Origin: an uncultured Lachnospiraceae bacterium
GTDB lineage: Bacteria > Bacillota > Clostridia > Lachnospirales > Lachnospiraceae
Assembly (NCBI GenBank): GCA_946632055.1
Contig: CAMPAR010000015.1
Location: forward strand, 1-34,864
DNA length: 34,864 bases
Direction of reading: 5' to 3'
Below, in pieces: positions 1-9,086 of the stretch; the stretch's first letter is position 1, and every line of letters begins with the position of its first letter. The position numbers were made by a program, and so were the translations under genes. The notes below the pieces were generated by a model. It ran no database searches. It had not been told where the DNA came from and saw only the letters and a program-made list of their open reading frames with translations.

Positions 1-2273
1 TCATCGACTACGTCGTGAGAAAGTACGGCAAGGAAGAGGTGGTGCAGATCATCACTTTCGGTACGATGGCCGCACGCGGCGTGATCCGCGACGTCGGACG
101 CGCGATGGATCTGCCGTATTCCTTCTGCGACAAGCTCTCCAAGCTCGTGCCGAACGAGCTGAATATCACGCTCGACAAGGCGCTGAAATCAAGCCCCGAT
201 TTCCGGGAGCAGTACGAAAACGACGAACAGGCGAAGAAGCTCATCGATATGGCGATGCGGCTCGAGGGCCTGCCGCGCCACAGCTCGGTGCATGCGGCCG
301 GCATCGTGATTTCGCAGAAGCCGGTCTATGAATATGTGCCGCTTTCGCGTGCGCAGGACGGATCTCTGACGACTCAGTTCACGATGACGACGATCGAGGA
401 GCTCGGCCTTCTGAAGATGGATTTCCTGGGCCTTCGGACGCTGACCGTCATTGCGGACGCGGTGAAGAATATTAAGGAAAGCCGCGGCGTTGACATCGAT
501 ATCAGCCGGATCGACTACGAAGACAAAAATATTTATCATTATATCGGCACCGGAGACTGCGACGGAATCTTCCAGCTCGAGTCGGCCGGGATGCGCGGCT
601 TCATGAAGCGGCTGCAGCCGGACTCCTTAGAAGACGTCATCGCGGGCATTTCCCTGTACCGGCCGGGGCCGATGGACTTCATCGACCAGTACCTCGAGGG
701 CAAGAAAAACGCGGCTTCCGTGCACTATCTCTGCCCCGAACTTGAGCCGATCCTGTCGACAACCTACGGCTGTATCGTGTACCAGGAGCAGGTCATGCAG
801 ATCGTGCAGGACCTCGGCGGCTACACGCTCGGCCGGGCGGACCTCGTACGGCGCGCGATGAGCAAGAAGAAGCACGACGTCATGAACGCCGAGCGCCGGA
901 ATTTTGTCTACGGAAATCCGGAGGAAGGCGTGCCGGGCTGCGTCGCGAAAGGAATCAGCGAGGAGGTCGCGAATAAGATCTTCGACGATATGACGGCCTT
1001 CGCAAGCTACGCCTTCAACAAGGCGCACGCGGCCTGCTACGCGGTGGTTTCCTACCAGACGGCCTGGCTCAAATACTATTATCCCGAGGAATTCATGGCG
1101 GCGCTCATGACCTCGGTGATGGATGTGACGAGCAAGGTTTCCAATTACATCTATACCTGCCGCCAGATGAAGATCGACATGCTTCCCCCGGATATCAACG
1201 CGGGAAGAGGCGAATTCTCCGTCCAGGACGGCAAAATCCGCTACGGCTTGAGCGCGATCAAGGGCGTCGGAAAGGCGGTGGTGGAAGAAATCGTCTCGGA
1301 GCGCAGGAAGCGCGGACCCTATAAATCCCTGCAGGATTTCATGGAGCGCTTAAGCGGAAAGGAAGTCAATAAGAAGACGCTGGAAAGCTTTATCAAGGCC
1401 GGGGCCTTCGATTCCTTCGGTTACACGCGAAGACAGCAGTTCACCCACTATCCGAAGCTTCTTGAGGATGTGGAGCGGAACCGCAAGGACTCCATGTCGG
1501 GGCAGTTCAGTCTGTTCGACCTTGCGGGCGTCGGCGACAGCCTGAAGGCGCAGATGTCTTCCCCCTATCCGGATATCGGCGAGTTCGAGACGCCGCAGCT
1601 TCTCGCGTATGAGAAGGAGGTGCTCGGAATTTATCTCTCCGGTCATCCGCTTCAGGAATACATGCCGCTTCTCGAGAAGAATGTCACGGCGCTCTCCACG
1701 GACTTTATCGTGGACGAGGAGGGCGGGACTGCGAAGGCGGAGGACGGCTCGCGCGTCGTGATCGGCGGAATGATTGCCGGGAAGACGCTGAAAACCACGA
1801 AATCCAACCAGATGATGGCCTTCATTACGCTCGAGGACATGCTGGGATCTGTCGAGGTGCTGATTTTCCCGAAGGATTACGAGCGCTACCGCATGCTGCT
1901 GAATGAAGACGAAAAGGTGCTGATCTCGGGGCGCGTATCGATCGGCGACGATCCGGAAGGCAAGCTGATCCTCGAGAGCCTGATACCCTTCTCGGAGGTC
2001 CCGAAGGAAATGTGGCTGCAGTTTAAGGACAAGGCGGACTATGAGTCGCATTTCGAGACGGTCCGGAAGGCCCTTTCGGTATTTGACGGACATGACACGC
2101 TGGTGATCTTTTTAAGAGACACCAGACAGTATAAGAAGCTCGGCTCTGCCTTTGACATTGACGCAGGGCATGAAGCCGTGGACGCGGCGGCATCGGTTCT
2201 TGGCGCGGACAACATCCGCATCGTGCCGAAGAAGGCGATGCTCGGCCGGACGAATACAAGGTCTTCCTACTAA
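1..2273 (+). CDS. dnaE: DNA polymerase III subunit alpha, 3' part (partial)
   Basis: This is the replicative DNA polymerase alpha subunit, cut by the left window edge; the frame is already open from base 3 and ends at TAA 2271-2273. The visible 757 codons start just after the point where the first two catalytic aspartates are expected, so the PHP domain and those residues lie outside. The third catalytic aspartate is in the KMDFLGLRTLT motif (codon 420-422). Downstream come the fingers with YRPGPMDFI, a helix-hairpin-helix stretch (GLSAIKGVGKAVVEEI), a QFSLF motif at 1503-1517 that fits the beta-clamp binding consensus, and a C-terminal OB fold (near 1755-1960). Nothing suggests it is broken; it is simply truncated by the window. 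A small GCCCC-GAA-GGGGC hairpin (2285-2297) separates it from the next gene. The DnaE family is clear; whether the genome also has PolC cannot be told from here. Confidence 0.97.
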   Translation, partial: IDYVVRKYGKEEVVQIITFGTMAARGVIRDVGRAMDLPYSFCDKLSKLVPNELNITLDKALKSSPDFREQYENDEQAKKLIDMAMRLEGLPRHSSVHAAGIVISQKPVYEYVPLSRAQDGSLTTQFTMTTIEELGLLKMDFLGLRTLTVIADAVKNIKESRGVDIDISRIDYEDKNIYHYIGTGDCDGIFQLESAGMRGFMKRLQPDSLEDVIAGISLYRPGPMDFIDQYLEGKKNAASVHYLCPELEPILSTTYGCIVYQEQVMQIVQDLGGYTLGRADLVRRAMSKKKHDVMNAERRNFVYGNPEEGVPGCVAKGISEEVANKIFDDMTAFASYAFNKAHAACYAVVSYQTAWLKYYYPEEFMAALMTSVMDVTSKVSNYIYTCRQMKIDMLPPDINAGRGEFSVQDGKIRYGLSAIKGVGKAVVEEIVSERRKRGPYKSLQDFMERLSGKEVNKKTLESFIKAGAFDSFGYTRRQQFTHYPKLLEDVERNRKDSMSGQFSLFDLAGVGDSLKAQMSSPYPDIGEFETPQLLAYEKEVLGIYLSGHPLQEYMPLLEKNVTALSTDFIVDEEGGTAKAEDGSRVVIGGMIAGKTLKTTKSNQMMAFITLEDMLGSVEVLIFPKDYERYRMLLNEDEKVLISGRVSIGDDPEGKLILESLIPFSEVPKEMWLQFKDKADYESHFETVRKALSVFDGHDTLVIFLRDTRQYKKLGSAFDIDAGHEAVDAAASVLGADNIRIVPKKAMLGRTNTRSSY

Positions 2274-2309
2274 AGCGGAAGGCGGCCCCGAAGGGGCGGA
2301 TGAGGTGTT

Positions 2310-3410
2310 ATGATGAAATCTCCGAAGAAAAAGAAATTCCCGACAGCGCTGAAGATCATCCTGATCGCGCTGGCGGCCGTTCTCCTCATTGTTGTCGGCT
2401 ATTTTGCCTATGTCTTCATTGCCTATCACAGGATTCCGGACAATCAGGCTTTAGAGCCCGTGAAGTCCGAGCTTTCCGAAGAGGCGCTGGTCTCCGGGAA
2501 GGAATACCGGATCCTGAGCTACAATATCGGCTTCGGCGCCTACGAGCCGGATTACGGCTTCTTCATGGACGGCGGCACCGAGAGCTGGGCCTGGTCGAAG
2601 GAACGTCTGGACGCGAACATGAAGAAGATCACGGCGTTCTTAAAGGAGCAGTCTCCGGACCTCGCGCTGATTCAGGAAGTCGACCTGAACTCCACGCGTT
2701 CCTATCACCGGGACGAGCGGGAGGATGTGAAGGCCGGTCTTGCAGGCTATTCCTATACCTGGGCACAGAACTGGGATTCTCCCTTCCTGTTTTATCCCTT
2801 CACTCAGCCGCACGGAAAGAGCCGCTCCTCGATCATGACCCTCTCAAAATGGGACATTGCGTCCTCGCTCCGCCGCCAGCTTCCTCTGGAGGATTCCGTC
2901 ATGAAGCTTGTCGATCTCGACCGCTGCTACAGCGTGAGCCGGGTCCCGATGGCGGACGGGAAGGAGCTCGTACTCATCAATTTCCATCTCTCGGCCTATA
3001 CCTCCGACGGAACGATCGCCCAGGAGCAGATGGAGATGGTGATCTCCGATATGCAGACCGAATTCGAAAAAGGCAATTACTGCATCGCAGGCGGCGATTT
3101 CAACAAGGATCTCTCCGGCGACGCGGAAGAATTCTTCAACACCAGCGCCGGGGACTACACCTGGGCGCAGCCGATCCCGGCGGACACCTTTGACGGCAGG
3201 AACGTTTCCCTGGTCTTCCCCTATGACGAGGAGACGAAGGTGCCGAGCTGCCGGAACGCCGACGGCCCCTACAACCCGGATCAGTTCGTGCTGACGGTGG
3301 ACGGATTCATGGTGACGGACAATGTGGAAGTGATTTCCTCGGACGTCATCGATACCGGCTTCGCGTATTCCGACCACAATCCGGTGGAAATGAACTTTAT
3401 CCTGAAGTAA
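2310..3410 (+). CDS. membrane-anchored endonuclease/exonuclease/phosphatase (EEP) family protein
   Basis: This 366-residue protein has one N-terminal membrane segment (about residues 14-38) followed by an extracytoplasmic EEP fold. The family motifs are in order: ILSYNIGFG with N72, LIQEVD with E123 (metal ligand), GGDFNKD with D263 and N265, and a C-terminal SDHNPV with D355 and H356. The family includes metal-dependent nucleases, sphingomyelinases and inositol phosphatases; the substrate cannot be read from sequence. An exported, anchored position argues for an extracellular phosphodiester or phosphomonoester substrate and not for DNA repair. Two ATG codons are adjacent (2310 and 2313) behind a weak GAGGTG ribosome site; the first is used here. 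It lies 36 bases after dnaE and 25 bases before the GH130 gene, so it may be co-transcribed with either. Confidence 0.85.
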   Translation: MMKSPKKKKFPTALKIILIALAAVLLIVVGYFAYVFIAYHRIPDNQALEPVKSELSEEALVSGKEYRILSYNIGFGAYEPDYGFFMDGGTESWAWSKERLDANMKKITAFLKEQSPDLALIQEVDLNSTRSYHRDEREDVKAGLAGYSYTWAQNWDSPFLFYPFTQPHGKSRSSIMTLSKWDIASSLRRQLPLEDSVMKLVDLDRCYSVSRVPMADGKELVLINFHLSAYTSDGTIAQEQMEMVISDMQTEFEKGNYCIAGGDFNKDLSGDAEEFFNTSAGDYTWAQPIPADTFDGRNVSLVFPYDEETKVPSCRNADGPYNPDQFVLTVDGFMVTDNVEVISSDVIDTGFAYSDHNPVEMNFILK

Positions 3411-3435
3411 GGGAAAAATACATAAGGAGGCAGCT

Positions 3436-4611
3436 ATGATCCACGAAAAGTACTACGAACTGCTGAAAGAGCAGGAAGAGCTCATCGCCCGGAAGAACGA
3501 AAAGACCGGCTTCTACAACGGTATCTATGACCGTTACAAATATCCGGTCGTGACGCGCGAGCATGCGCCGATCATCTGGCGCTACGACATCAACAAAGAG
3601 ACGAATCCCTACTTTATGGAGCGCCTCGGCGTGAACGCAACCCTGAATGCCGGCGCCATCTATCTGAACGGGAAGTATTATCTTGCCGTCCGTGTGGAAG
3701 GCAATGACCGCAAGTCCTTCCTGGGAATCGCCGAGTCCGCGAGCGGCATCGACGGCTTCCGTTTCTGGGATTATCCGGTACAGCTTCCGGATACGGCCCC
3801 GGATGAAGTCAATATGTACGACGTCCGCCTGACGCAGCATGAGGACGGCTGGATCTACGGCGTGTTCTGCTCGGAGAAAAAGGACCCCGACAACCCCGAT
3901 CTTTCGGCCGCCATCGCGGAAGCCGGCATTATCCGGACGAAAGACCTGAAGACCTGGGAACGCCTGCCGAACCTGAAGACGCTCCGCTCTCCGCAGCAGA
4001 GAAACGTCGTCCTGCATCCGGAATTTGTGAACGGCAAGTACGCATTCTACACCCGTCCGATGGACGACTTCATCGAGACCGGCTCCGGCTCCGGCATCGG
4101 CTTCGGCCTCTGCGACGATATCACGAATCCGGTGATCGATGAGGAGAAGATGACCTCGCTCCGCAAGTATCATACGATTACGGAAGCCAAGAACGGCGCG
4201 GGCTGCGTGCCGATCAAGACCGAAAAGGGCTGGATCCACATCGCGCACGGCGTCCGCAATACCGCGGCGGGCCTCCGCTACGTCATTTACGTCTTTGCGA
4301 CCGCGCTCGACGATCCGTCGAAGGTCATCGCTGAGCCCTCGGGCGTCTTCATCGTTCCGCGGGAAGGGGAGCGCGTCGGCGACGTTTCGAACGTGGTCTT
4401 CACGAACGGTGCCATTGTGAATGAAAAGAACGAAGTCTTCATTTACTACGCGTCTTCCGACACCAGAATGCACGTCGCGACGACGACGATCGACAAGCTG
4501 GTGGACTACACCTTCAACACGCCTTCGGATCCCGGCCGTTCGGTGCTCTGCGTACAGCAGAGATGCGAGCTGATCTCGAAAAACCTTGAACTCCTGAAGA
4601 ACGAGGGCTGA
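3436..4611 (+). CDS. GH130 glycoside phosphorylase, probable 4-O-beta-D-mannosyl-D-glucose phosphorylase
   Basis: The 391-residue product is a five-bladed-propeller GH130 enzyme. Family knowledge: GH130 subfamily 1 members (such as the Bacteroides fragilis and Ruminococcus albus enzymes) phosphorolyse mannosyl-1,4-glucose to mannose-1-phosphate and glucose. Length and whole-protein motifs match that subfamily: [18 protein letters not shown] near the N terminus, [13 protein letters not shown] with the expected general acid D129, [10 protein letters not shown], and [18 protein letters not shown] near the C terminus. There is no signal peptide, so it acts in the cytoplasm. The ribosome site AAGGAGG is strong. 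The stop is two bases before the manA start, so the two are almost certainly translated from one mRNA and form a mannose-phosphate route. A mannobiose phosphorylase (subfamily 2) is the main alternative, considered less likely. Confidence 0.88.
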   Translation: MIHEKYYELLKEQEELIARKNEKTGFYNGIYDRYKYPVVTREHAPIIWRYDINKETNPYFMERLGVNATLNAGAIYLNGKYYLAVRVEGNDRKSFLGIAESASGIDGFRFWDYPVQLPDTAPDEVNMYDVRLTQHEDGWIYGVFCSEKKDPDNPDLSAAIAEAGIIRTKDLKTWERLPNLKTLRSPQQRNVVLHPEFVNGKYAFYTRPMDDFIETGSGSGIGFGLCDDITNPVIDEEKMTSLRKYHTITEAKNGAGCVPIKTEKGWIHIAHGVRNTAAGLRYVIYVFATALDDPSKVIAEPSGVFIVPREGERVGDVSNVVFTNGAIVNEKNEVFIYYASSDTRMHVATTTIDKLVDYTFNTPSDPGRSVLCVQQRCELISKNLELLKNEG

Positions 4612-4613
4612 AG

Positions 4614-5552
4614 ATGAAAAAGGACATTCTTTTCTTAAGCCCGGTCTTCACGCACAATATCTGGGGAGGAACGGGCTTAAGGGAAAATTTCGGCTACGAG
4701 ATTGAAGGCGACGATATCGGCGAATGCTGGGGCATTGCCGCGCATGAAAACGGCGACTGCCTCGTGAACGGCGAAAAGAAGCTTTCCGAGGTTTACCGGG
4801 AGCATCCGGACTGGTTCGGAAATATCGATTCCGACCGCTTCCCGCTGCTGATCAAGATCATTGACGCGAAGGACGACCTGTCGATCCAGGTGCATCCGGA
4901 CGACGCCTACGCGAAGGAGCACGAGAACGGCTCCTTCGGAAAAACCGAGTGCTGGTATATCCTGTCGGCGCCGGAAGGGGCGACACTCGTCGCCGGACAC
5001 AACGCGAAGACGCAGGAAGAACTGCGGGAGATGGTCCGGGAGGGAAAGTTCCGGGAGCTCATCCGGGAAATTCCGGTAAGCGTCGGCGACTTCATCCAGA
5101 TTGATCCCGGCACCGTGCATGCCATCAAGGGAGGACTTACGCTCCTTGAAACCCAGCAGAACTCCGACATCACCTACCGCCTGTACGATTATGACCGTCT
5201 GCAGAACGGAAAGCCGCGCGAGCTGCATCTGGAGAAGAGCATGGACGTCATCACGGTTCCCGCGAAGGATCCGGAGGAGCAGGTGAAGCGGGCAAAGGAC
5301 ATCGAGCGGGAGAAGAAGCCGAATTCCCTCTGTCCCCTGCATGAATGCGGCAAGTATACGGTTTATCTTCTCGACGTCGAGGGAACAGCCTCCTTCCCGC
5401 AGGACAAAAACTTCCTCTGCATGTCCGTATTTGAGGGCGAGGGGAAGCTGAACGGGCATCCCGTCAGAAAAGGCGATCATCTGATCCTGCCCTTCGGATA
5501 CGGGGAGGTCACAATCGAAGGCACGCTTCGGGCAATCTGCTCGACCGTGTAA
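4614..5552 (+). CDS. manA: mannose-6-phosphate isomerase, type I
   Basis: This 312-residue cupin enzyme interconverts mannose-6-phosphate and fructose-6-phosphate in the cytoplasm. The zinc site is visible: Q92 and H94 in IQVHPDD, E112 in KTECW, and H169 in GTVHAI; the catalytic arginine corresponds to R189 in ITYRLYDYDR. The length is that of the short Firmicutes class, lacking the long insertions of the eukaryotic and enterobacterial enzymes. It starts two bases after the GH130 stop, which places it in the same transcript and gives it the job of channelling the mannose phosphate made by phosphorolysis into glycolysis. Between the two steps a phosphomannomutase is needed, and two candidate mutase genes follow after a 132-base gap. 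Confidence 0.95.
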   Translation: MKKDILFLSPVFTHNIWGGTGLRENFGYEIEGDDIGECWGIAAHENGDCLVNGEKKLSEVYREHPDWFGNIDSDRFPLLIKIIDAKDDLSIQVHPDDAYAKEHENGSFGKTECWYILSAPEGATLVAGHNAKTQEELREMVREGKFRELIREIPVSVGDFIQIDPGTVHAIKGGLTLLETQQNSDITYRLYDYDRLQNGKPRELHLEKSMDVITVPAKDPEEQVKRAKDIEREKKPNSLCPLHECGKYTVYLLDVEGTASFPQDKNFLCMSVFEGEGKLNGHPVRKGDHLILPFGYGEVTIEGTLRAICSTV

Positions 5553-5565
5553 AAAGGCACAGAAT

Positions 5566-5605
5566 CCTGCCTGCCGGTATGAAAACAACCCGGACAGGCG
5601 GCAGG
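5566..5605 (+). other. imperfect hairpin after manA
   Basis: CCTGCC (5566-5571) pairs with GGCAGG (5600-5605), and an inner CCGG (5574-5577) pairs with CCGG (5590-5593) across an internal loop. A run of A, not T, follows, so on the + strand it is a poor intrinsic terminator. It may be a processing or attenuation structure between manA and the mutase genes. Confidence 0.4.
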
Positions 5606-5637
5606 TAAAAAAAGGGCACTGCGTTATCATCAGTCGG

Positions 5638-5656
5638 CTGCCGGTTTTTCCGGCGG
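5638..5656 (+). other. small hairpin in the leader of the first mutase gene
   Basis: CTGCCGG (5638-5644) pairs with CCGGCGG (5650-5656), including one G-T pair, around a TTTTT loop. It ends 28 bases before the start codon and 12 bases before the ribosome site region. I see no convincing -35/-10 pair in the 132-base gap, so the gap may be an internal leader and not a promoter region. Confidence 0.35.
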
Positions 5657-5684
5657 ACAGTCAGGAACACGAAGGGAGAATACG

Positions 5685-7367
5685 ATGTATCAGGACGAAT
5701 ACAGACGCTGGCTCGCAGCGGATCTTAAGGATCCGGATCTGAAGCCGGAACTTCTGAGAATTGAAGGAAATGACGAGGAAATCAAGGACCGTTTTGCCGT
5801 CGCGCTGCAGTTTGGAACCGCGGGCTTAAGAGGCACAATCGGCTCCGGAACGAACCGGATGAACATCTGGGTCGTGCGCCAGGCTACTCAGGGCCTGGCC
5901 AACTGGGTGAAGACCCAGGGAGGAAACCAGACGGTGGCAGTCAGCTACGACAGCCGCATCAAGAGCGACGTCTTTGCCAAGGAAGCGGCGGGCGTTCTTG
6001 CGGCAAACGGCATCAAAGTCCGCATCTATGATTCTCTGATGCCGGTTCCCGCACTGAGCTTTGCCACAAGATATTATGAATGCAACGCGGGTATCATGGT
6101 GACAGCCTCCCACAACCCCGCGAAATACAACGGCTACAAGGCGTACGGACCGGACGGCTGCCAGATGACGGATGACGCCGCGGCCATTGTTTATGATGAA
6201 ATCCAGAAGACCGACATTCTGACGGGTGCGAAGTATATTTCCTTTGCCGAGGGCGTGGAAGAGGGCCTGATCCGCTTTGTCGGAGACGCCTGCAAGCAGG
6301 CCTTCTATGAGTCGATCGAAGCCTGCCAGGTCCGCCCGGGTCTTGCGAAGAACGCCGGGCTGAAGCTCGTCTATTCTCCGTTAAACGGCACCGGCCTTGT
6401 CCCTGTCACGCATGTGCTGAACGATATGGGCATTACGGATATCACGATCGTGCCGGAGCAGGAATACCCGAACGGCTATTTCACGACGGCGCCGTATCCG
6501 AACCCGGAAATCTTCGAAGCGCTGAAATACGGCCTGGAGCTTGCGAAGAAGGAAGGCGCGGACCTGATGCTCGCAACCGACCCTGACGCGGACCGCGTCG
6601 GCATCGCGATGAAGTGTCCGGACGGCAGCTACGAGCTTGTCAGCGGCAACGAGATGGGCGTGCTCCTTCTCGACTATATCTGCGCGGGCAGGATCGAACA
6701 GGGAACGATGCCGAAGAATCCGGTCGCTGTAATGTCTCTCGTGTCCACACCGCTTGCGGACGCGGTCGCAGAGCATTACGGCGTGGAGCTCCGTCACGTG
6801 CTGACCGGCTTCAAGTGGATCGGCGACCAGATCGCGCAGCTCGAGGCGGCAGGCGAAGTCGAACGCTTCATCTTCGGATTCGAAGAGAGCTACGGCTATC
6901 TTGCCGGCCCCTATGTGCGTGACAAGGATGCGGTCGTGGCGTCGATGCTGATCTGTGAGATGGCCTCGTATTACCGCAGCATCGGTTCCTCGATCAAGCA
7001 GCGGCTCGAGGAAATCTACGCCCAGTACGGCCGTTACCTGAATAAGGTCGACAGCTTCGAGTTCCCGGGCCTGACCGGCATGGACAAGATGAAGGGCATC
7101 ATGGACGGACTTCGCACGGAGCCGCCGAAGGAAATCGCCGGCATCGCCGTGACAGGCGTGACGGACTACGCGAAACCCGAAGAAACCGGACTTCCGAAGG
7201 CAAACGTCCTGATTTATGCGCTTGAGGACGGGTCGTCTGTCATCGTCCGCCCCTCGGGCACCGAGCCGAAGATCAAAACCTATTTCACAACTAAGGGAAA
7301 AGATCTGAGCGAGGCGGAAGGAAAGAAGAACCTGCTTGCCGAAGGCATCCGGCCCATTCTTTCCTGA
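5685..7367 (+). CDS. alpha-D-phosphohexomutase (phosphoglucomutase/phosphomannomutase), copy 1
   Basis: The 560-residue enzyme transfers the phosphate of hexose phosphates between C1 and C6. All four domain signatures are present: the phosphoserine loop TASHNP with S142, the magnesium loop DPDADR starting at D299, the sugar-binding GNEMG and GFEESYGYLAG, and the phosphate-binding RPSGTEPK near the C terminus. The N-terminal FGTAGLRG is typical of the Firmicutes PgcA-like family. Within this window it could convert mannose-1-phosphate from the GH130 enzyme to mannose-6-phosphate, or glucose-1-phosphate to glucose-6-phosphate; the motifs do not settle which. A ribosome site (AAGGGAG) precedes ATG 5685. 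It is followed 21 bases later by a paralogue with the same architecture. Confidence 0.93.
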   Translation: MYQDEYRRWLAADLKDPDLKPELLRIEGNDEEIKDRFAVALQFGTAGLRGTIGSGTNRMNIWVVRQATQGLANWVKTQGGNQTVAVSYDSRIKSDVFAKEAAGVLAANGIKVRIYDSLMPVPALSFATRYYECNAGIMVTASHNPAKYNGYKAYGPDGCQMTDDAAAIVYDEIQKTDILTGAKYISFAEGVEEGLIRFVGDACKQAFYESIEACQVRPGLAKNAGLKLVYSPLNGTGLVPVTHVLNDMGITDITIVPEQEYPNGYFTTAPYPNPEIFEALKYGLELAKKEGADLMLATDPDADRVGIAMKCPDGSYELVSGNEMGVLLLDYICAGRIEQGTMPKNPVAVMSLVSTPLADAVAEHYGVELRHVLTGFKWIGDQIAQLEAAGEVERFIFGFEESYGYLAGPYVRDKDAVVASMLICEMASYYRSIGSSIKQRLEEIYAQYGRYLNKVDSFEFPGLTGMDKMKGIMDGLRTEPPKEIAGIAVTGVTDYAKPEETGLPKANVLIYALEDGSSVIVRPSGTEPKIKTYFTTKGKDLSEAEGKKNLLAEGIRPILS

Positions 7368-7388
7368 CGGAGGACTTTTCGGAGGAAA

Positions 7389-9086
7389 ATGATGAATTCT
7401 GAAATTGAGAATAAATATATTGCATGGTGCGGCAGGGCAACGCTCGACCAGGACCTGCAGGAAGAGTTATGCGCAATTGCAAGCGATGAAGCCGCGATCG
7501 AAGACGCCTTTTACCGGGACCTCGAGTTCGGGACCGGCGGCCTTCGGGGCGTCATCGGCGCGGGCACGAACCGCATGAACGTCTATACGGTCGGCCGCGC
7601 GGCACAGGGGCTTGCGAACTATGTGCTCGGCGCGTTCCCGAAAGGGAAGCGTTCCATCGCGATCAGCTATGACTCCCGCATCAAATCCGACCTTTTTGCC
7701 AGGATTTCCGCGGCGATTTTCGCCGGCAACGGCATCAAGGCCTATATCTATCCGCAGCTGATGCCGACCCCGCTCCTTTCCTGGGCGGTCCGCGAGCTTC
7801 ACTGCAGCGCCGGCGTTATGGTGACGGCGTCCCACAATCCCTCGAAATACAACGGCTACAAGGTTTACGGCGCGGACGGCTGCCAGATTACAACGGAAGC
7901 GGCGGATACGATCCTTGCCGCGATCAACGTGCTGGACGTGTTCCGGGACGTGAAGTTCGGCGATTTTGATGAACTTCTTAAAAAGGGCTGCATCGAATAC
8001 ATTTCCGAGGACGTCTATACCGCTTTCATCGAGCGCGTCAAAAAAGAATCCGTGCTCGGGCCGGATGACCGGATCGACCGGAATGTGGCGATTGTCTACA
8101 CGCCCTTAAACGGCACCGGTTTAAAGCCTGTTACGCGCATGCTGAAGGAAACCGGCTTTACGAATATTACGGTCGTGGCGGAGCAGCGGAATCCCGACGG
8201 AAACTTCCCGACCTGCCCCTATCCGAACCCGGAAATTCACGAGGCGATGGCGCTCGGCATGAAGTACGCGGAGGAAGAGAAGGCGGAGCTCCTTCTTGCG
8301 ACCGACCCCGACTGCGACCGCTGCGGCATCGCGGTGGCCGACAAAGACGGCAATTATGTGCTTGTCTCCGGCAACGAGACCGGATGCCTGCTTCTCGACT
8401 ATATCTGCTCGCAGCGCATCAAGAACGGAACGATGCCCGCGGACCCGATGATGGTCAAGACGATCGTGACGACCGACCTCGGCGAAAAGATCGCGGAGCA
8501 CTACGGCGTGCGCACCGTGAACGTCCTGACCGGCTTCAAGTATATCGGCGAACAGATCCTGATGCTGGAGAAGGAAGGGAAGGAAGATTCCTACATCTTC
8601 GGCTTTGAAGAAAGCTACGGCTATCTGTCCGGCGGCTATGTCCGCGACAAGGACGCCGTTGACGCCGCGTACCTCATCTGTGAGATGTTCGCGTACTACA
8701 AGAGCAAGGGCGTGAGCCTTCTCGATAAGCTCTCGGAGCTCTACGATACTTACGGCTACTATAAGAATGTGACGCATTCCTTCGAGTTTGAAGGCATCGC
8801 CGGCGTTCAGAAGATGAAGGACGTCATGGCGAAGTTCCGTTCGGGCGATGTGGACTTTGCCGGAAGAAATGTCGAGAAGGTGCTGGACTATGCCGAGGGC
8901 ATTGACGGCCTTCCGAAGTCGGACGTTGTGAAGTTCTTCATCGAGGGCGGCACGAGAGTCATCGCGCGTCCCTCCGGCACCGAGCCAAAGCTGAAGGTCT
9001 ATGTGCTGGCCTGCGGCACGACTCCGGAGCTTGCCGCGAAGGAGAACGAAGAGCTCTCCGCGGCGCTGAAAGGTGCGGTAAAATGA
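7389..9086 (+). CDS. alpha-D-phosphohexomutase (phosphoglucomutase/phosphomannomutase), copy 2
   Basis: This 565-residue protein is a tandem paralogue of the preceding mutase and has the same four signatures: TASHNP with S148, a magnesium loop DPDCDR (D306, D308, D310), GNETG, GFEESYGYLSGG, and RPSGTEPK. The loop differs from copy 1 by a cysteine (C309) where copy 1 has alanine, and the sugar loop reads GNETG instead of GNEMG. It is therefore a diverged duplicate and not a recent copy, and the two may differ in glucose versus mannose preference. GGAGG precedes two neighbouring ATG codons (7389, 7392). Its TGA overlaps the ATG of the next gene (ATGA at 9083-9086), which ties it to the ADP-ribosylglycohydrolase-fold gene by translational coupling. 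Confidence 0.93.
   Translation: MMNSEIENKYIAWCGRATLDQDLQEELCAIASDEAAIEDAFYRDLEFGTGGLRGVIGAGTNRMNVYTVGRAAQGLANYVLGAFPKGKRSIAISYDSRIKSDLFARISAAIFAGNGIKAYIYPQLMPTPLLSWAVRELHCSAGVMVTASHNPSKYNGYKVYGADGCQITTEAADTILAAINVLDVFRDVKFGDFDELLKKGCIEYISEDVYTAFIERVKKESVLGPDDRIDRNVAIVYTPLNGTGLKPVTRMLKETGFTNITVVAEQRNPDGNFPTCPYPNPEIHEAMALGMKYAEEEKAELLLATDPDCDRCGIAVADKDGNYVLVSGNETGCLLLDYICSQRIKNGTMPADPMMVKTIVTTDLGEKIAEHYGVRTVNVLTGFKYIGEQILMLEKEGKEDSYIFGFEESYGYLSGGYVRDKDAVDAAYLICEMFAYYKSKGVSLLDKLSELYDTYGYYKNVTHSFEFEGIAGVQKMKDVMAKFRSGDVDFAGRNVEKVLDYAEGIDGLPKSDVVKFFIEGGTRVIARPSGTEPKLKVYVLACGTTPELAAKENEELSAALKGAVK

Noticed and set aside
5553-5684. Riboswitch or promoter in the gap before the mutases
   Set aside because: There are two small hairpins, but no riboswitch core I know, no clear terminator/antiterminator pair and no acceptable -35/-10 pair.
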